From the NCBI GenBank assembly GCA_030144725.1, contig JASKMD010000025.1, positions 7,271,663 through 7,335,662 on the forward strand: a DNA stretch of 64,000 nucleotides, given 5' to 3'. The translations under genes were made by a program, and so were the position numbers. A model generated the notes under the pieces. That model ran no database searches and had not been told where the DNA came from. It saw only the letters and a program-made list of their open reading frames with translations. The DNA is from Haematococcus lacustris (taxonomy: Eukaryota; Chlorophyta; Chlorophyceae; Chlamydomonadales; Haematococcaceae). Shown here one piece after another: positions 46,869 to 59,600 of this stretch (the stretch's first letter is position 1; each line of letters opens with the position of its first letter).

Positions 46869-48366
46869 GCAGCAGGGGGTCAGGGCGGAGCTGGACACAA
46901 GCTCGACACGCAAGCGGAGGGCGGGCGGGAGGGACCGGACCCAACAAGTCGAGCAAGGTGACGTAGCAATGGCCTACACACCTTGTGTGGCCTCACAGAG
47001 TGGCCAGGTAGTAGGTACTACTCACGAAGCGGTCAAGCAATGCAGCAGCGTTGTATACTTCCGAGCATGGGTGGAGGGGCGTCGTTACATCGGTTTGGCG
47101 TGCCATGTGCATTGTTTTGACTGCGGCGACTGTCCCTGACTGTTTGCAGAGGCTACTGGGCCACGTCGGTCGCGGCGGTCGGTCGCGGCGAGGCCCGCAT
47201 GAGCAAAACTGGCATGCATTTGAATGTCAAGATTTGAGCCGCCTTAGCACTCAGCACACTGCACACTATTTAATGTTACAAGCTGCACCGCATAGCTGAC
47301 AGAGTCCTCTATCCAGGGATGTGCGAATCATAAATAGAAACCACGTGGCTGAGACGCGGCGTCGTTTTGATTACCAGGGGTCGGTTTCCGATCATTTCCA
47401 GCCAGTTTTTGAAAGTTGGGGTCGCCTGAGAGCCATCCCGAGCCATCCCGACAACATAGTGCCAAGTGATGATGTAGCGCTGTCGTGATGCAGTTTGTAT
47501 TTGCATAGAGTCATGCCGGGACGTAAATGAGGTAAGGGATGCCAGCTGGCTGACTTGTGCGTAAGGAGCGTCCCGGGCTGTATCATATTATATGATATAT
47601 ACATGATATTATATGATGTATACATTTTCATTATAAGCCCTGTTTCTGCAGCGCAATACGCCTGCGGGGACCCTTTGTCCCTCGCGCACTGGTCGTAACC
47701 GTGCGCGCTGAGGTTCGGGTGGCAGTTAGGCGGCAGTTGGCGGGCAGTACTGGGAGTGTATCGTGCACCGGCATCATGGCTGACGCCGATGAGCCAGAGC
47801 AGATGTTTAACCGTGTTATGCTGCCATCAAGCGACCTGTTGCTACGAGCAAATTGCAACCTGCGATAACCTTGAGATTCTGCGGTTACCAAGAGTCGAAC
47901 TAGGGTCGCCAAGATGACTTGGACTTGGGATAAGTGTATCATGATATGCCTAATAGTCCATATACGTGTATCATGAGATATCATGATACATGCCGCTCCC
48001 TACTTGTGCGCATATTCACGAATTATATGCTCCATGCACTGACATGCAAGCAGGCGTACTGCACTTGTGCCGTTGGCTTACGGCGTGCGTAGAAGCATTG
48101 CCAGCCTCGTCTTATGATGTGCGTGAGTCTTTTAAGAGCGGAAGGCACAGGTCAGGTTTGGGCGGGCGCCGATCTGAGCTAGTGTTTTGCGGCTGCTGGG
48201 TGCCGCATACGCCTGTTACACCCGGCTGCGTCAAAACTTTGTCACGAGCTACACGGAGATTCGCGCCCCAGACCGTCTCACATTTGCGGGGCCAATGGCG
48301 GGGGTGACCAGCAAGAGAGCACGCCACGTGTGTTTGCTCAATTGCCATTCAACTTGCTTCTCTCAC

Positions 48367-48710
48367 CACTCCTACAAATTAATCCCTGCGTCCGTCCCTG
48401 CGTGTTTCCAACCTTGTCCGATCGGGCTGAATTTTTTATAGATGGTTTGCAAAAAATAAAACATTTTTTGCAAGATAAATATTTTGAAAAAATAAACAGC
48501 TGTTGCGCTGTGGCCCGCAACCTATCCCTGCACTCATCCCTGCACTCTAGCCACAGGGCCACAGCGCAGCCGCCTTTGATTTTTTAAAAATATTTAATCT
48601 GAGAAAATATGTTTTATTTTCTGCAAACTACCATCTATCAAAATTTCAGCCCGATCGGACAAGGTCGGTCAACACGCAGGGACGGACGCAGGGATTAATT
48701 TGTAGGAGTG
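48367..48710. mobile_element. MITE with CACTCCTAC termini (copy 2)
   Basis: 344 bp, homologous to 38634-38979 but inverted. The flanks share AC. TIRs start CACTCCTACAAATTAATCC; the whole element can fold on itself. Confidence 0.85.
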
Positions 48711-48778
48711 ACACAGGACCAGTGCGAGTAGGTTGGCGGTGTGATGCTGGTGTTGCATTATGCTTGCGTTATGTTAGT

Positions 48779-49464
48779 GGTCACCCCCGCCATTGGCTGC
48801 ACCCCCATGGCTCAAGAGATAACATCTAACTCATTTCTGAACGGATGAGGCCGCCGATTGGTGCGATGAGCTGGCGATGGCCTGACTAGAGTGCAGCCAG
48901 CCCCAGCGATTTGCCGGGTGGCTGGCCCCCAACATGCGACGTGTTCTGGAGCCTCGCAGGTAATATTTGCGACTGCTACAGGCAGCCTGGACTCAGCGCG
49001 GCTGAATTTCGCATCCTGACTGGACATCGCAACTTTTCAGGTTGCACAAGATACTCCATACATTGATGCCTGTGGCTCCCGAGCAACCGCGAGCAGCAAA
49101 AATCGGTCAAAAAGATGTAGAAAATGAGCTGAGAACTGTGTTTACCGCCCACACATGAAACGGCCCACACTTGAAGTTAATGCGTTTCTGTCTCATAGAC
49201 ACGCTAATATCCCACACAAGTAATCGCACACAACTTGCAGTTCTTCATTTCACATCCTGGTTGGACTGTTAACTGGACAGCAAAAAGGCTTATATTTGAA
49301 AATTCAAAAGTTCGAGCCCGCCGACCCCGGCAAAGGTGCACATCAGCCCGAGCAGCCCGCCAGCTTCGCGCTAATGAGCTGCACCGCCCTGCGCAACAAT
49401 TGCTATAAAATTCTCAAAGACCGGTAAGATGTTATCATGGGTGCAGCCAATGGCGGGGGTGACC
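48779..49464. mobile_element. Short TIR element of the GGTCACCCCCGCC family
   Basis: 686 bp with inverted ends GGTCACCCCCGCCATTGGC, followed by TGCACCC in both. TAGT flanks both ends (4-bp target duplication). The interior is AT-rich and non-coding, so it is a non-autonomous relative of the element at 44261-48309. Confidence 0.82.
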
Positions 49465-49812
49465 TAGTGCTGTTGTTTTGGTGTGAACAAGACGAGTGCA
49501 TGTGTGGCTAAGCCACACTGATTGTGCTCTTACAGTACAAGGTGTAGCTGGGGTGTGAAAGCATGTGACGCGGGGTGCAGTGCTATCTGACCGGCCAGTC
49601 TGGCAGATGTGTAAATATTTGTGGGCTGAGGAGTGGGGGAGACAAGGCATGGCCATGGCTGCCGAGTTCAGGGTCATCAGACAGAATTCAAACAAGGGAG
49701 TCCAGATGTTGCAGCACGAGAGTGAGTAGCACCTCAGACGGGCGTTCAGTCTGGCTTGCACAAGACCGACTGAAGTGGCTACTGAATCTGGGGCAGGTGT
49801 GCAGGTGCTGTC

Positions 49813-52800
49813 TCATGGCAGCGATGCCGCCACCATTCGCGCAACGTCCACCAGACGGGCTGAGTAGCCCCACTCGTTGTCGTACCACGCGTATATCTTG
49901 ACCATGGTGCTGTTGATGACCTGCACCAGGGCATTGCAATAGGTGGCCGACATGCTTAGGGTAGGGCTAGGGTTAAGGTTGAGCTGTGATGGTCATGTGA
50001 AGGTGAACAGTTACGCCAGGAATTGACTGGGAAGCTGAAGTCTGATCTGAAGTGCATTGCACCAAGTGTCAGCAGACGGTTTACAACTTCAATATTATAT
50101 CAAGTATTTCAGATGCGAACTCAGAAAGGCCTGCTGGTATGTCGGGTATCAGATGCCGGGCTCTGGCTCTGGAAAACCGCAGTGACTGACGCACACGCGG
50201 CTGCCCACCACCTACTTGTGTGCACGCTGCATCCACAATGGCCGAGCGCGAGTCGTTGACGTAGTCCATGCTGACCAGCGGCAGCTCTTCAAACCCCATG
50301 ATGCCGGACAGATACGTCTCCGATGCTTCCTGACAAACAACAGCAACAGGAACAAGCTTGAGATTCAGTCAAAAGAGCCATATGATGAGAATCAGCCTCA
50401 GCAGCCACAAGCAACCCCAAGCCTGCGACAGGTAATAGTCACTCCAGGCGGTACCTTGAGTAATCTGTTGACCTCCTCAACGGTGGTTGGCCTCTCGACC
50501 TCGAACACACAATCCGTGATGCTGCTGTTAGTCAACGGCACGCGTACAGCCAGGCCGTTCAGCTTGCCCTGCAACGGAGAGGAAACCGGATGTGGATGAT
50601 AAGGATGACAATGGCCCTCCAACGGCATGGCTGCCGCCGGGGCCTGACCTGACTGAGGCAATGCTGTCAGCGAGATGACCAACTGCTCCTCCAGGTAGCT
50701 GATGAGTCCTACCCTGCTGGTGCTTTCACCTTGAGCTGAGGGAATATGAGTGAAATGGCGGTGGCTGAGCCTGTGGAGGTGGGGGCCAGGTTCATCATAC
50801 CGGACCTGCAGCAGGGAGCAGAACCTGGGGACTGGTGAGGGTGTGACAGAGGATTGCAAGGCGTGCAAATACGTGCCAGGCGACTGAAGCTTGTGTCCAA
50901 CACAAACATTGTGTGGCCTGGCATTGAAAAATCAAGAAGCCTTGCAAATAAAGCTTGGCAGACATCAGTCCTAGTGCGAGCATCAGCCCTAACGCTCTTG
51001 GCCCTGCACAACGGACTTGAAAATCCGGTGGCAAGTTCACTGCCCTGTCGCCTTGTACGAACTGTGCATTGCACGATGACCCCGCGCTACCAGCAAGCAC
51101 CGTGCCACACCCAACCACACCGTGCGCGTCGCAAGTCGTCCTTCTTGGAGTTGACAGCATCCACCACCGTCTGGATGCAAGGACAAGTACAGCCTTCGGG
51201 ACAGTCTTGGTATGCAAGAGCCACTTCGTGCGTGTAACAACCGCAAATCTCTCAAGCACAGTAAAAAAAGGCACACAGAGCAAGCATTGCTGGGCTGGTT
51301 GCACCATCATATGCACCACATTGCTGCTGCCCGACCCTCACCTGTGTGTTGGTGATATTGTGAATGGTGGTGATGCAGCCGTGCTTAATTCCGACCTTCT
51401 CCAAGATGACCTAAAGAGCAGGGCATAGGCAAGGTGCACCGACAGGGTAGACCAGGCCGGCATAGGCAAGGCACATTGCAGGGTTGGGCTATCACAACTG
51501 GACAACAACGGCAGGACATACTGAATCGGTGCGGTCAGATGTGCATCTTGATTGCTGTTCAGGAAGGGCTGCCGGGAGGGCAATCATGCCAGCAGCCAGT
51601 CAAGGCCCCATAGGATGATAAAAGAAGGAAGTCGAGGAACTGGTCGACTCTGTCTGCAGGCAAGCCAGTCCCACATCCTGTACCACTCAGGTGTCGAATT
51701 TTCTCCCACCTTTACCACGGGTGCCAGGCAGTTGGTCGTGCAGGAGGCGGCGGTGACAATGTCCTCCGCTCCAGTGTACTGGTCCTGAAAGGCAAACATG
51801 ACACGCACCCACATCGCACAAGGCCAGCTCTTGCAAGAGGCAAGGTTGCATTTGATGACAAGGCATACGGACTGTGCCTGCCAACACCTCCAGGGTTAAT
51901 ACACACTACCTTCAAGGGATTCCAGACACATACTTGGAATGAATGGCATAAGCAGCTGAAAACAACTGAGCGTCATCAGACGAGTGATAAGGGTGCACTG
52001 GCACCCCCTACTGAAGTAGAGCAAGTGTTTGACGCATTGGTGCATTGGACGCAACACACAGCCTTGATGTGATGCATCGACTGGCTCAAAAAGGCTCCAC
52101 TGGCCCCCCATTCGCAAACGCGTCAAGATGAGTAAGATGAATGGACGATGCCTGTTACCCAGCTGCGTGGCTTGCTGCTCCCTGGCCCCATGGCAGGCCA
52201 CGCCCTTGGCAATGTAACGTGCCAGCCTTGGCCACAATCCACACGTCGACCAGTTTTCCATACACGGTAGGTTGGTCAGGTCGCCTTGCCACTGGCCTGC
52301 ACTGTTGCGCCTCGTACTCACGTGATTCACACCGTATACTATGTTGAGCACAGGGTTGGGGTCCTTGACAGGTGCAGAGACCACCACCTTCTTGACGCCC
52401 ATGGTGAAGTAAGGCTGCAGCGTCGCACGTGTCAAGAACTGACCTGTGCACTCAAGGACCAGGTCGATGTCGCCCCAAGCCAACTGCAGACAGACAGCAC
52501 AGACCACCGTTGCTTTCTAATTCTTCCTTACATGAACGTATGCACAAGGTGCAGGTGAGCGCTGGTACTCACTGTTCAAACGTTCAAGATGCATTCGTGA
52601 CAAAACCACAATCTTGGCAGCCACAATTGCAACTGCCCGCAGTCTGAGTTCAAGCCTGTGCGATGCACTCAGCTTCAGCACCAGTAGGCAGGTACCCCGA
52701 TCAGGACAGTAAATGTTCTGACCCTTGCAGCAACAAAGCAATGAAGGGACCCAACAAGCAGGCTGTAAGCTAGCCACTAACAACGTTGGCAAAACTCAAA

Positions 52801-53442
52801 GGAGGAGTAGGAGTACGACATGTCTTTAGTGTGTGACTTCAGTGTGGACAGGCAGGGTTTACATGTGAACCATGGCACACCCTCAGTCTGTACCCAGATG
52901 GCTCGAGTACACAGCATCGGGGTGATAAAGCGAGAGGTCCTGAGGGACTGAACGCCCAGCTAGGTTAGGGATAGGTTTAAGCAGCCCAAATGTCTCACCC
53001 AATTGAGGCAAAAAGCACACAGCGCTGTCACTAGTACTGAGATGAGCTCGCGGGGCGCCCACCTCTGCTGGCTTGCTCTGTTTTGTGTACGCCACCGCCA
53101 CACTCCGGTCACCCTCCCTGATGACCAATGTGCTGCCTTCCACGCTCACGCTCGGGCCCCAGGTGCCGTGAACAGAGTCATACTTAATTAGGTAGGCGAC
53201 TGACTCCACTGCTGCTACATCGTTGAGCTGCACCAAGGCCATGACACATGCAGGAGGCAGAGGTCGTGCATTTGCTTATGGCGCTTGAGATGGATCGAGT
53301 GCGTCTTAGCCAGGTCAGACCACCAGCACGACCTGCCTACCTTCACAATCGTGAACGCATCAGCCTGTGACCACGCTAGACGCAGCGCCAGCCTGCCAAT
53401 TCGGCCGCAACCGTTGATCGCAATTCGCTTTGGGCCCGCCAT
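49813..53442 (-). CDS. ArsJ-associated glyceraldehyde-3-phosphate dehydrogenase (arsenate resistance)
   Basis: Ten exons on the minus strand join in phase to 344 residues: 53341-53442, 53063-53227, 52322-52483, 51710-51784, 51342-51410, 51121-51170, 50730-50805, 50455-50568, 50216-50329 and 49813-49920. Seen: NAD-binding INGCGRIGR near the start, catalytic Cys158 in [11 protein letters not shown], catalytic His185 in [10 protein letters not shown] (spacing 27, as in all GAPDH), and the C-terminal WYDNEWGYS. The stretches [30 protein letters not shown] and [10 protein letters not shown] are those of the GAPDH type encoded next to arsJ in bacteria, not of glycolytic GapC or plastid GapA. In that pathway it uses arsenate instead of phosphate to form 1-arseno-3-phosphoglycerate for export. 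No transit peptide is visible, so a cytosolic site is likely. It is divergent from arsJ. Confidence 0.9.
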
Positions 53443-53616
53443 ACGAGTGGCAATCTGCAGCCTGATGCGCTACCTTAGCAGGTGAAAACTGATCCGGCAA
53501 TACAAAACACAGGAATCTCGAATGTCGAATCTCCCGCCGACGCCGAAGACGGGCAACGGTAATGCATCAGTGGACTCAGGCCTGGTTTTGGCTACCGCAC
53601 CGCACTACAACACAGT
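53443..53616. promoter_or_regulatory. 174-bp bidirectional promoter region between gapdh and arsJ
   Basis: The two ATGs face away from each other with only this stretch between them, so both promoters and 5' UTRs must fit here or overlap. I see no clear TATA box and no obvious bacterial-type ArsR operator. Joint control of the pair is inferred. Confidence 0.6.
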
Positions 53617-56600
53617 ATGGCTGCCCCTCCACCTCCGGAGGTGGCACGGTTGGCTCGGGCTCTCAATGACAACCTAGCATCCAGCAATGACGAAGGCATC
53701 AGCCCTGCTCCAGCCATGAAGGCAGCGGGCACAGCAGCCACAAACGGTCCGGAGGGCGATGCTGAGGCGGGTTCGATGCCGGAGACCAAGGCGCCATCAC
53801 CCAATTCGTTCTCAGTGAGATACATATGTATCTGTCATCCTCTATCAAGTCAAGGCTCTGCTACAGGGCATGATAATTGGATAAGGACGTGTGCTGCATG
53901 TGAAACAATAATGAATACAGTAGTGATACGTCCTGTTGGTGATTTCACCGAATCAATTTGTCACCAAATTGTATCACCTATTGTTTGAGCATGGATTTTG
54001 AGTGAAAATTCGTTGCGCATGAGATGTTTTTCGTCACCAAATTGTATCACCTTCTCTTTGAGCATGAAACTTGGGTTTTCACCAAATCATCGTATCACCA
54101 ACAAGGCGTATCACTACGGTACATCGCATGAAACACACCCTGATGCTCTGACACATTGCCCTGGTATCCCCCACCTCTGCCCAGTGCACACTCGTTACCT
54201 TGGCCCCCTTGCCATAGGCGTTGCCGTCACCTAGGCGTGGCTGTCACCTCGCTGCGGTGCCTGCCGCTTGCAGGCCCTCAAGCCCTTTATCATCATCAGT
54301 GTCTCATATCTACTGGTGAGCGACCCTGGTCAGCGTGCTCAATGACGTGAAAATTTCGTACTCACAACAGCTGTTCAGAACCGGGCTTCACAATCAGCAA
54401 CAAATGCCAACACACACTCACAGATGCACCCAACCATGAGAGCCATCTGCTACTTGCACACATACACACATCCCTCTGCGCTAAAGTGTCATCCTTGCCT
54501 TCCCTCCCATCGTTTGCTGCTCCATGCAGTACACCATGACTGATGGGGCCATCCGTATGATCGTGCTGCTCAACGCCTACAACCTGGGCTTTACAGCATG
54601 GTATGGCAAAGCCAAAGGGGTGTATGTACCAGGCCAGTGCACTGGGTTGTAATTCTGCTGGTATCAATCGCCCACTATCAATAAGGGGTTGGCCTTAAAC
54701 AAAAGCCGTACGCTCTCCATTTTGGGATGCTGGTGTGCTCCTTGAGGTTCCAAGCTGTTGCTAACGCATTGCCCTTGTACCTCGGTGTGAGGCACTGCAC
54801 ATCTGCCCTGTCGCATGAGTACCTTTTGTGTACGACTGCACTTCTGTGTGTGTATGGTGTGGCTGCAGGGAGGTCGCGCTTATGTTCACTGCGTACGAGC
54901 TCGCGGGCGTATTCACAAACCTGGCAGCTGGCATGATGGGTGCGTAACATGGTGAATAAGGGCGGCATAGAAGATGTACAGGGGGTGTGGGTTACAGCGG
55001 CTGAGGTGACCGGAACGGGACGGATCCTATGGCAATTGTGCGGGGTAGGAATGCGTCAGCTTTGGTGGGCAGGCCAGTGCTTGTGACCAGGCATGAAAAG
55101 AAGGCCTTAGGCGACGCGTTGTGGTGCCGACACTGGTGGTGGCCTTTGCGCAAAATCCATTCCTGTCTGCCTGTACCGGCAGGCTCCTGGCTGCTTCCTT
55201 CGGGACTGATCTGTCAGCTTGCCTGTTGACTGTGATGCAGGTGCCAAATGGGGGTTGAAGAACACCCTGCTGACGGGCCTATCGCTGCAGCTTGTTGGCA
55301 TCAGCGTGCTGTTTGCATGGCAGGACTCCTGGTCACAACCAGGTGATAGGGTGGCTGTACGGGCAAAAGGGGATGTGTGACTAAGGGATGTGACTGGCTC
55401 CATGGGCAGGGGCAATGAGACTGGTGACGGCACTGGCAATGGGACTGGTCAGGCCTGTTGGGGCGACTTGCATGCCCACCATCTACTCGCAGTGCCCATC
55501 AACCTCTGCTGCTTGGCTTCAGGCTTCCATTGCATCCCCAATACCCCCAGCCGCATCAGCGGTCCCATCACTTTGGTGCATGCCGTGTGTGTGGTTTGCA
55601 GGTCAGAAGTGGAAAGCCATTCTCTTTGTGACCTTCGCCCAGATGCTTTGTGGAATTGCCAAGGACCTGACCAAGCTCGGAGGCAAAACCGTGACAAAGG
55701 TGAGCATAATTGGTGTCACACTCAGCGGCCACACTCAGTGGTAGCACACTAAAGTGGTACCAGTGGTGAGTCACCCTAGCCAGACCTGGAGGGCACAAGG
55801 CCTTCGCATGCAATCAATGGTATCACGCAGCCTGCAAGCGCTCGTGAGTACATGTGTCTCTTTTGTGTGTAGGTGTAGGTGGCGGATGCATTGGGATCTG
55901 AGGGTGAAAAAACCGTGAACGCTTCGGTCAGCACCTCAACCAGCCTGTTATCCTGTGATGTTTTTTCACTGTCATCGCTCTTTCTTTGACTTGGCTGCAG
56001 TTGATCACGCCGGATGAGAAGCAGTCCCGCTTGTTCAAGCTGGTGTCCCTCATCACGGGATGGAAGAACAGCCTGAAAGGTGGGGCAAGGCACACCGTAG
56101 GGCAGGCCAGGAAATCAGGCTCCCTGAGACATGTTCCGATTCGTGTTGAACCCTTCTGTTAATCTACCGTAAGTCCCCCTCCAAATCCGATGCTGATGTT
56201 GGGAAGGCCATAGTGTCAAGCCATGCATAAAATAGTCACATATACTCAGATACTGTGATGAATATCATACTCCAAATCAGAACGAAAGTGATCTGATCCT
56301 ATCTCAGCATGGCTAAGATCCTTATTTGCTGGCACCTTCTTCTCTCGACCACTTGCGTGCACATCTGGAATTGACTGCCGAGTCAATCACCCCTGCCACC
56401 ATACGCAGGTGTTGGCTACTTCATCGGCGCTGCGTGTGTGTCGTTTAACTACATGTTTGCGCTGGGCATCCTGCTGCTTCTGATCCTACTGGCCATGCCC
56501 TGGGCAATAGTAGGTAAGGGCGGCAGGAGAAGGGGCAGCTGCTGGCGGCAGGCAACAAGTGGCATGGACCAGCAAAGCACACCAGTGGCATACCATGAGC

Positions 56601-59600
56601 CTTGGCTGACTGGCTCTCATCGCACGCTTCGATATGTGCGATGCCGTTATCGCCGTTTTCATATGTCCCCAGCCCATGTCAGAATCCCTGATCTAAGGCC
56701 CGCGTTGCCACATCCCTCCTGTGCTGCTTCTTGTGTGGGTTTAGATTCCTTGGGCTGGATGGCTGTATCCTGAATCTGCTGAACAGCGCTTCGGGCCTCT
56801 TCGCGGCATTAGGCTCATCCAAAATGAGTGAAACACCCCAGAATTGTCAACAATGCACCAACATATTCTGATGCTCTCCTATGGATCCTGTGGGGTGTGA
56901 CAGGTTTGTCAAACCAGCTGGGTCGCGCTCGCAGCAAGAACCTGGGACTGCTGCAGATCTTCAAGCAGTGCTACAATGTCAATGCACTATCAGTGTCCCG
57001 GTAGGTAACACTTGGGTGAGAGGGGCGGGAATGGCAGGACAATGGGTTAGAGCTGAAGGTAGGGTTATTGTTAGGGCGGAAGGGCGTGTGGTGCGGGCGT
57101 CTGTAGGCAGGCTTGTAATGTGGCTGAGCGCGTGGCTCAATGTGTTGACGGGCAGAGAAGATGGCAGGGGGTCAAGCAGCAAACGGGGGCAGGATGGACC
57201 ATGGCATGTGTACAGCAGGCCAATGACTAGGGCAGCCATTGTCCCGCATGTCAAGTCTGTATTGCCCACGTCAGATGCTATTGCATGTGATGGTTGGAAG
57301 CGGCAGGTAACTCGCTGTGGCATGTTCTTTCATGCTGTGCGGCCTTTCCTTAGGTACTTTCTGTTTGGCGCCCGTGACATGTGGTTTGAGGTACCCCTGC
57401 CTTTCTTCCTGCGCGACGCCGTGTACGGGCTGGGCTGGACCCGCCCCCTCACAGGCCTCTTCCTGGCACTGTGGATCATTATATATGGGCAGGTCAGTGG
57501 CGGCACCTGCGATGAGAAGGCATGAGGCGCTTAGGGCGGGAGGCAGGGAGGACGGAGGCGTAAGGGAGGCATGTAGGGCCGGTGTACCAGGCGGCGATGC
57601 GATGTGGTGTCCGTGCCGACATTGTTAGCAGGAAGAGGGTACTCATGCACTGCAGGGCAGGCTGTCCAGGTGGCTGGCGATACTGCCTGATGTCTGATCG
57701 CTGGGCCCAGGATCTGTGGGTTGTTGCATACCGGCATGTGTTTTTCCCTCCTGATGTACGTCCCACAGGTTCAGTCGTGGACCCCCCAACTAATACTTCA
57801 GCCTCTCAGACAGAGCCCAGCCAACAGCCTGGTGGCACTCCTGTGGTGTGCTATCCTGGTGGTGTGCCCCACCTTCCTGGGAGGCATGGTGCAGGTGAGG
57901 GGGAGCATGTCTCACCTTACTCGGCACATACCCTGGCAACCTGCCTTCCCTCCCATGCGGCTTGGGTGTACCCAAACCCTAACCCTTCCTTCCACCTCGC
58001 AAGCCCCTTCTCTCTCTCTCTGCCTCTTTCTTAACCCTTGTGGTCTTCCCGTGTTCGTTGTGTGTCTGCAGTGGTCGTCCATCTTTTCTGACCACGTAGT
58101 TCATGACATGTGAGGCGGGTGTTGAAGGCACAGCACCAACAACAACAACCACCGCATGTGCACCACAGCATTTCCAACGAAACGGTCCAACAATATCAGA
58201 GCGTAGGTCTGATACATGTGCTTGCAAAGCACCGTCCAGAGTCATGGATGAGTCAGTCCCTGCGTGCTCCTAGTCTCCCTGCTGGGCTGGTGTGACACAC
58301 AACAATGTGAGCACGGGCTCTTGCAGGGCTTGTTGTTTACGTGTGCAATCAGCCCAGCACTAATCACCGCCAGCTCGGTGTGAACCAATCCCTGGGCCGT
58401 GAATGATTGCTTGTTCAAGGACGTTGGTGTAGCGGCATGGCAGCTGGGTCTGTCTGCTTATGCCTCTTGCTGCTTATGCCTCTCCCATGCCCTGCTAGTC
58501 ACGCAACAAACACGTGTTTTGCATTGTTACAGGGCCGCCATTATGATTGCGGGGCTGGCCGCCTTCTGCCTCGTATTTGCAGTGAACTCATCTGTGCACA
58601 GCTACCTCATTGTCAAGTAAGTTGAGGAAGACTGGGTGTTGAGCGAAGGGAGGGGTTGAAGCAAGGCATCAGCAGGGTCGGCAGGCAGGGGTTGAGGCAG
58701 GGTACGCTCACCCGCTTGGCTCTGATCGACCTCTTGATTCTGTTCCTAGATGTACGTGTTTGCTCGTGCTTGTGCCCTGCAGGTACGCGGACGGAGATAA
58801 GGTGGGGCGCCAGTAAGGCAATTTGATTGGGGCTTCAAGGCAATGCAATTGATGCTCCTGGTAATTGAGCGCAACACAATGCATTGCAGGCAGATGCACT
58901 CTGTAATCCTGTGTGGCTTGTGCAACTGGGACAGTGCAGCGAAGGCTGAGCGTTTACGCTACCTAGCCTGAGCTGTTCAGCATACCCACCTGCTCCGTGT
59001 TGACAGTTAGTCACCCGGCTGTCGTTGCAGGTGGCGATGAACATTGGGTTCTATTACATGGCCAACGCAATGGGCCGCTTGACAGGTGAGTTACACTAAT
59101 ACACCTCACGCCAGGGTGAGACGCCGTCACATGTGATTTTGCACCACATGTGATTTTGCATGTACAATGCTGCCGCATTGCGTGTCCAGAAGGAGGGGCA
59201 TTGGCAGCCGGCATGCAGCATGCTAGCGCCTCGCCGTGCCTTACCCAGTGTATAACCCAGTGTATACTATGAAGTGACAAACCAGCTGTGAACCAGCACC
59301 GAACCAGCTGTGACTCAAGCCGCTGCTGCCGCTGCTCTTGCGTCCTCAGGCACCTTGGTGTCTGGTGCGCTGTACTCATTTGTGGGTCCCACACTGCTGG
59401 ATGGGTTTGCAGCATGCTTCTGGGCGTCTGCTGGGTTCGCGGTGACATCAGGTATGGGCCTGTGATGACACACATCACAGTGTAGGTTGGGCACTGGACA
59501 GCACAGCGTAGTATTGGCCGGACACGGGACGGCAGGTGGGCAGTTCAAGCCCCTGCTGACCATTCAGACACATAAACCACTGGACCAATACATGGTGCTG

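Larger units (their letters stand above)
45816..47388. mobile_element. Dispersed element carrying a GGGCT array (copy 2)
   Basis: The left flank (CCTAACTCAACGACAC to GCCTTGCAG) and right flank (GGTGGAGGGGCG near 47070 to GATTACCAGGGGT near 47388) correspond to the flanks of the GGGGC element at 35868-37412. The array between them is a different pentamer. It also carries C-rich units at 45955-46120 and a short open frame at 46690-46868. Confidence 0.7.
44261..48309. mobile_element. 4.05-kb TIR element with 4-bp target duplication
   Basis: The termini are a perfect 26-bp inverted repeat starting GGTCACCCCCGCCATTGG. The flanks are AGCA on both sides (44257-44260 and 48310-48313). Inside lies the second G-rich dispersed element (45816-47388). 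No transposase domain was recognised. A smaller member of the same family with TAGT flanks follows at 48779-49464. A 4-bp duplication fits several superfamilies, so no assignment is made. Confidence 0.82.

Noticed and set aside
47866..47910. tRNA-like patch (GAGTCGAAC)
   Set aside because: No cloverleaf could be drawn around it on either strand.
49965..49985. Telomere-like GGGTAGGGCTAGGG
   Set aside because: Only a few irregular units inside an internal region; likewise ACCCTAACCC at 57975. Not an interstitial telomere array.
49813..53442. Ordinary glycolytic or plastid GAPDH
   Set aside because: Residues around the substrate loop and the C-terminal half ([30 protein letters not shown]) are those of the arsJ-linked type, and the neighbour is arsJ.
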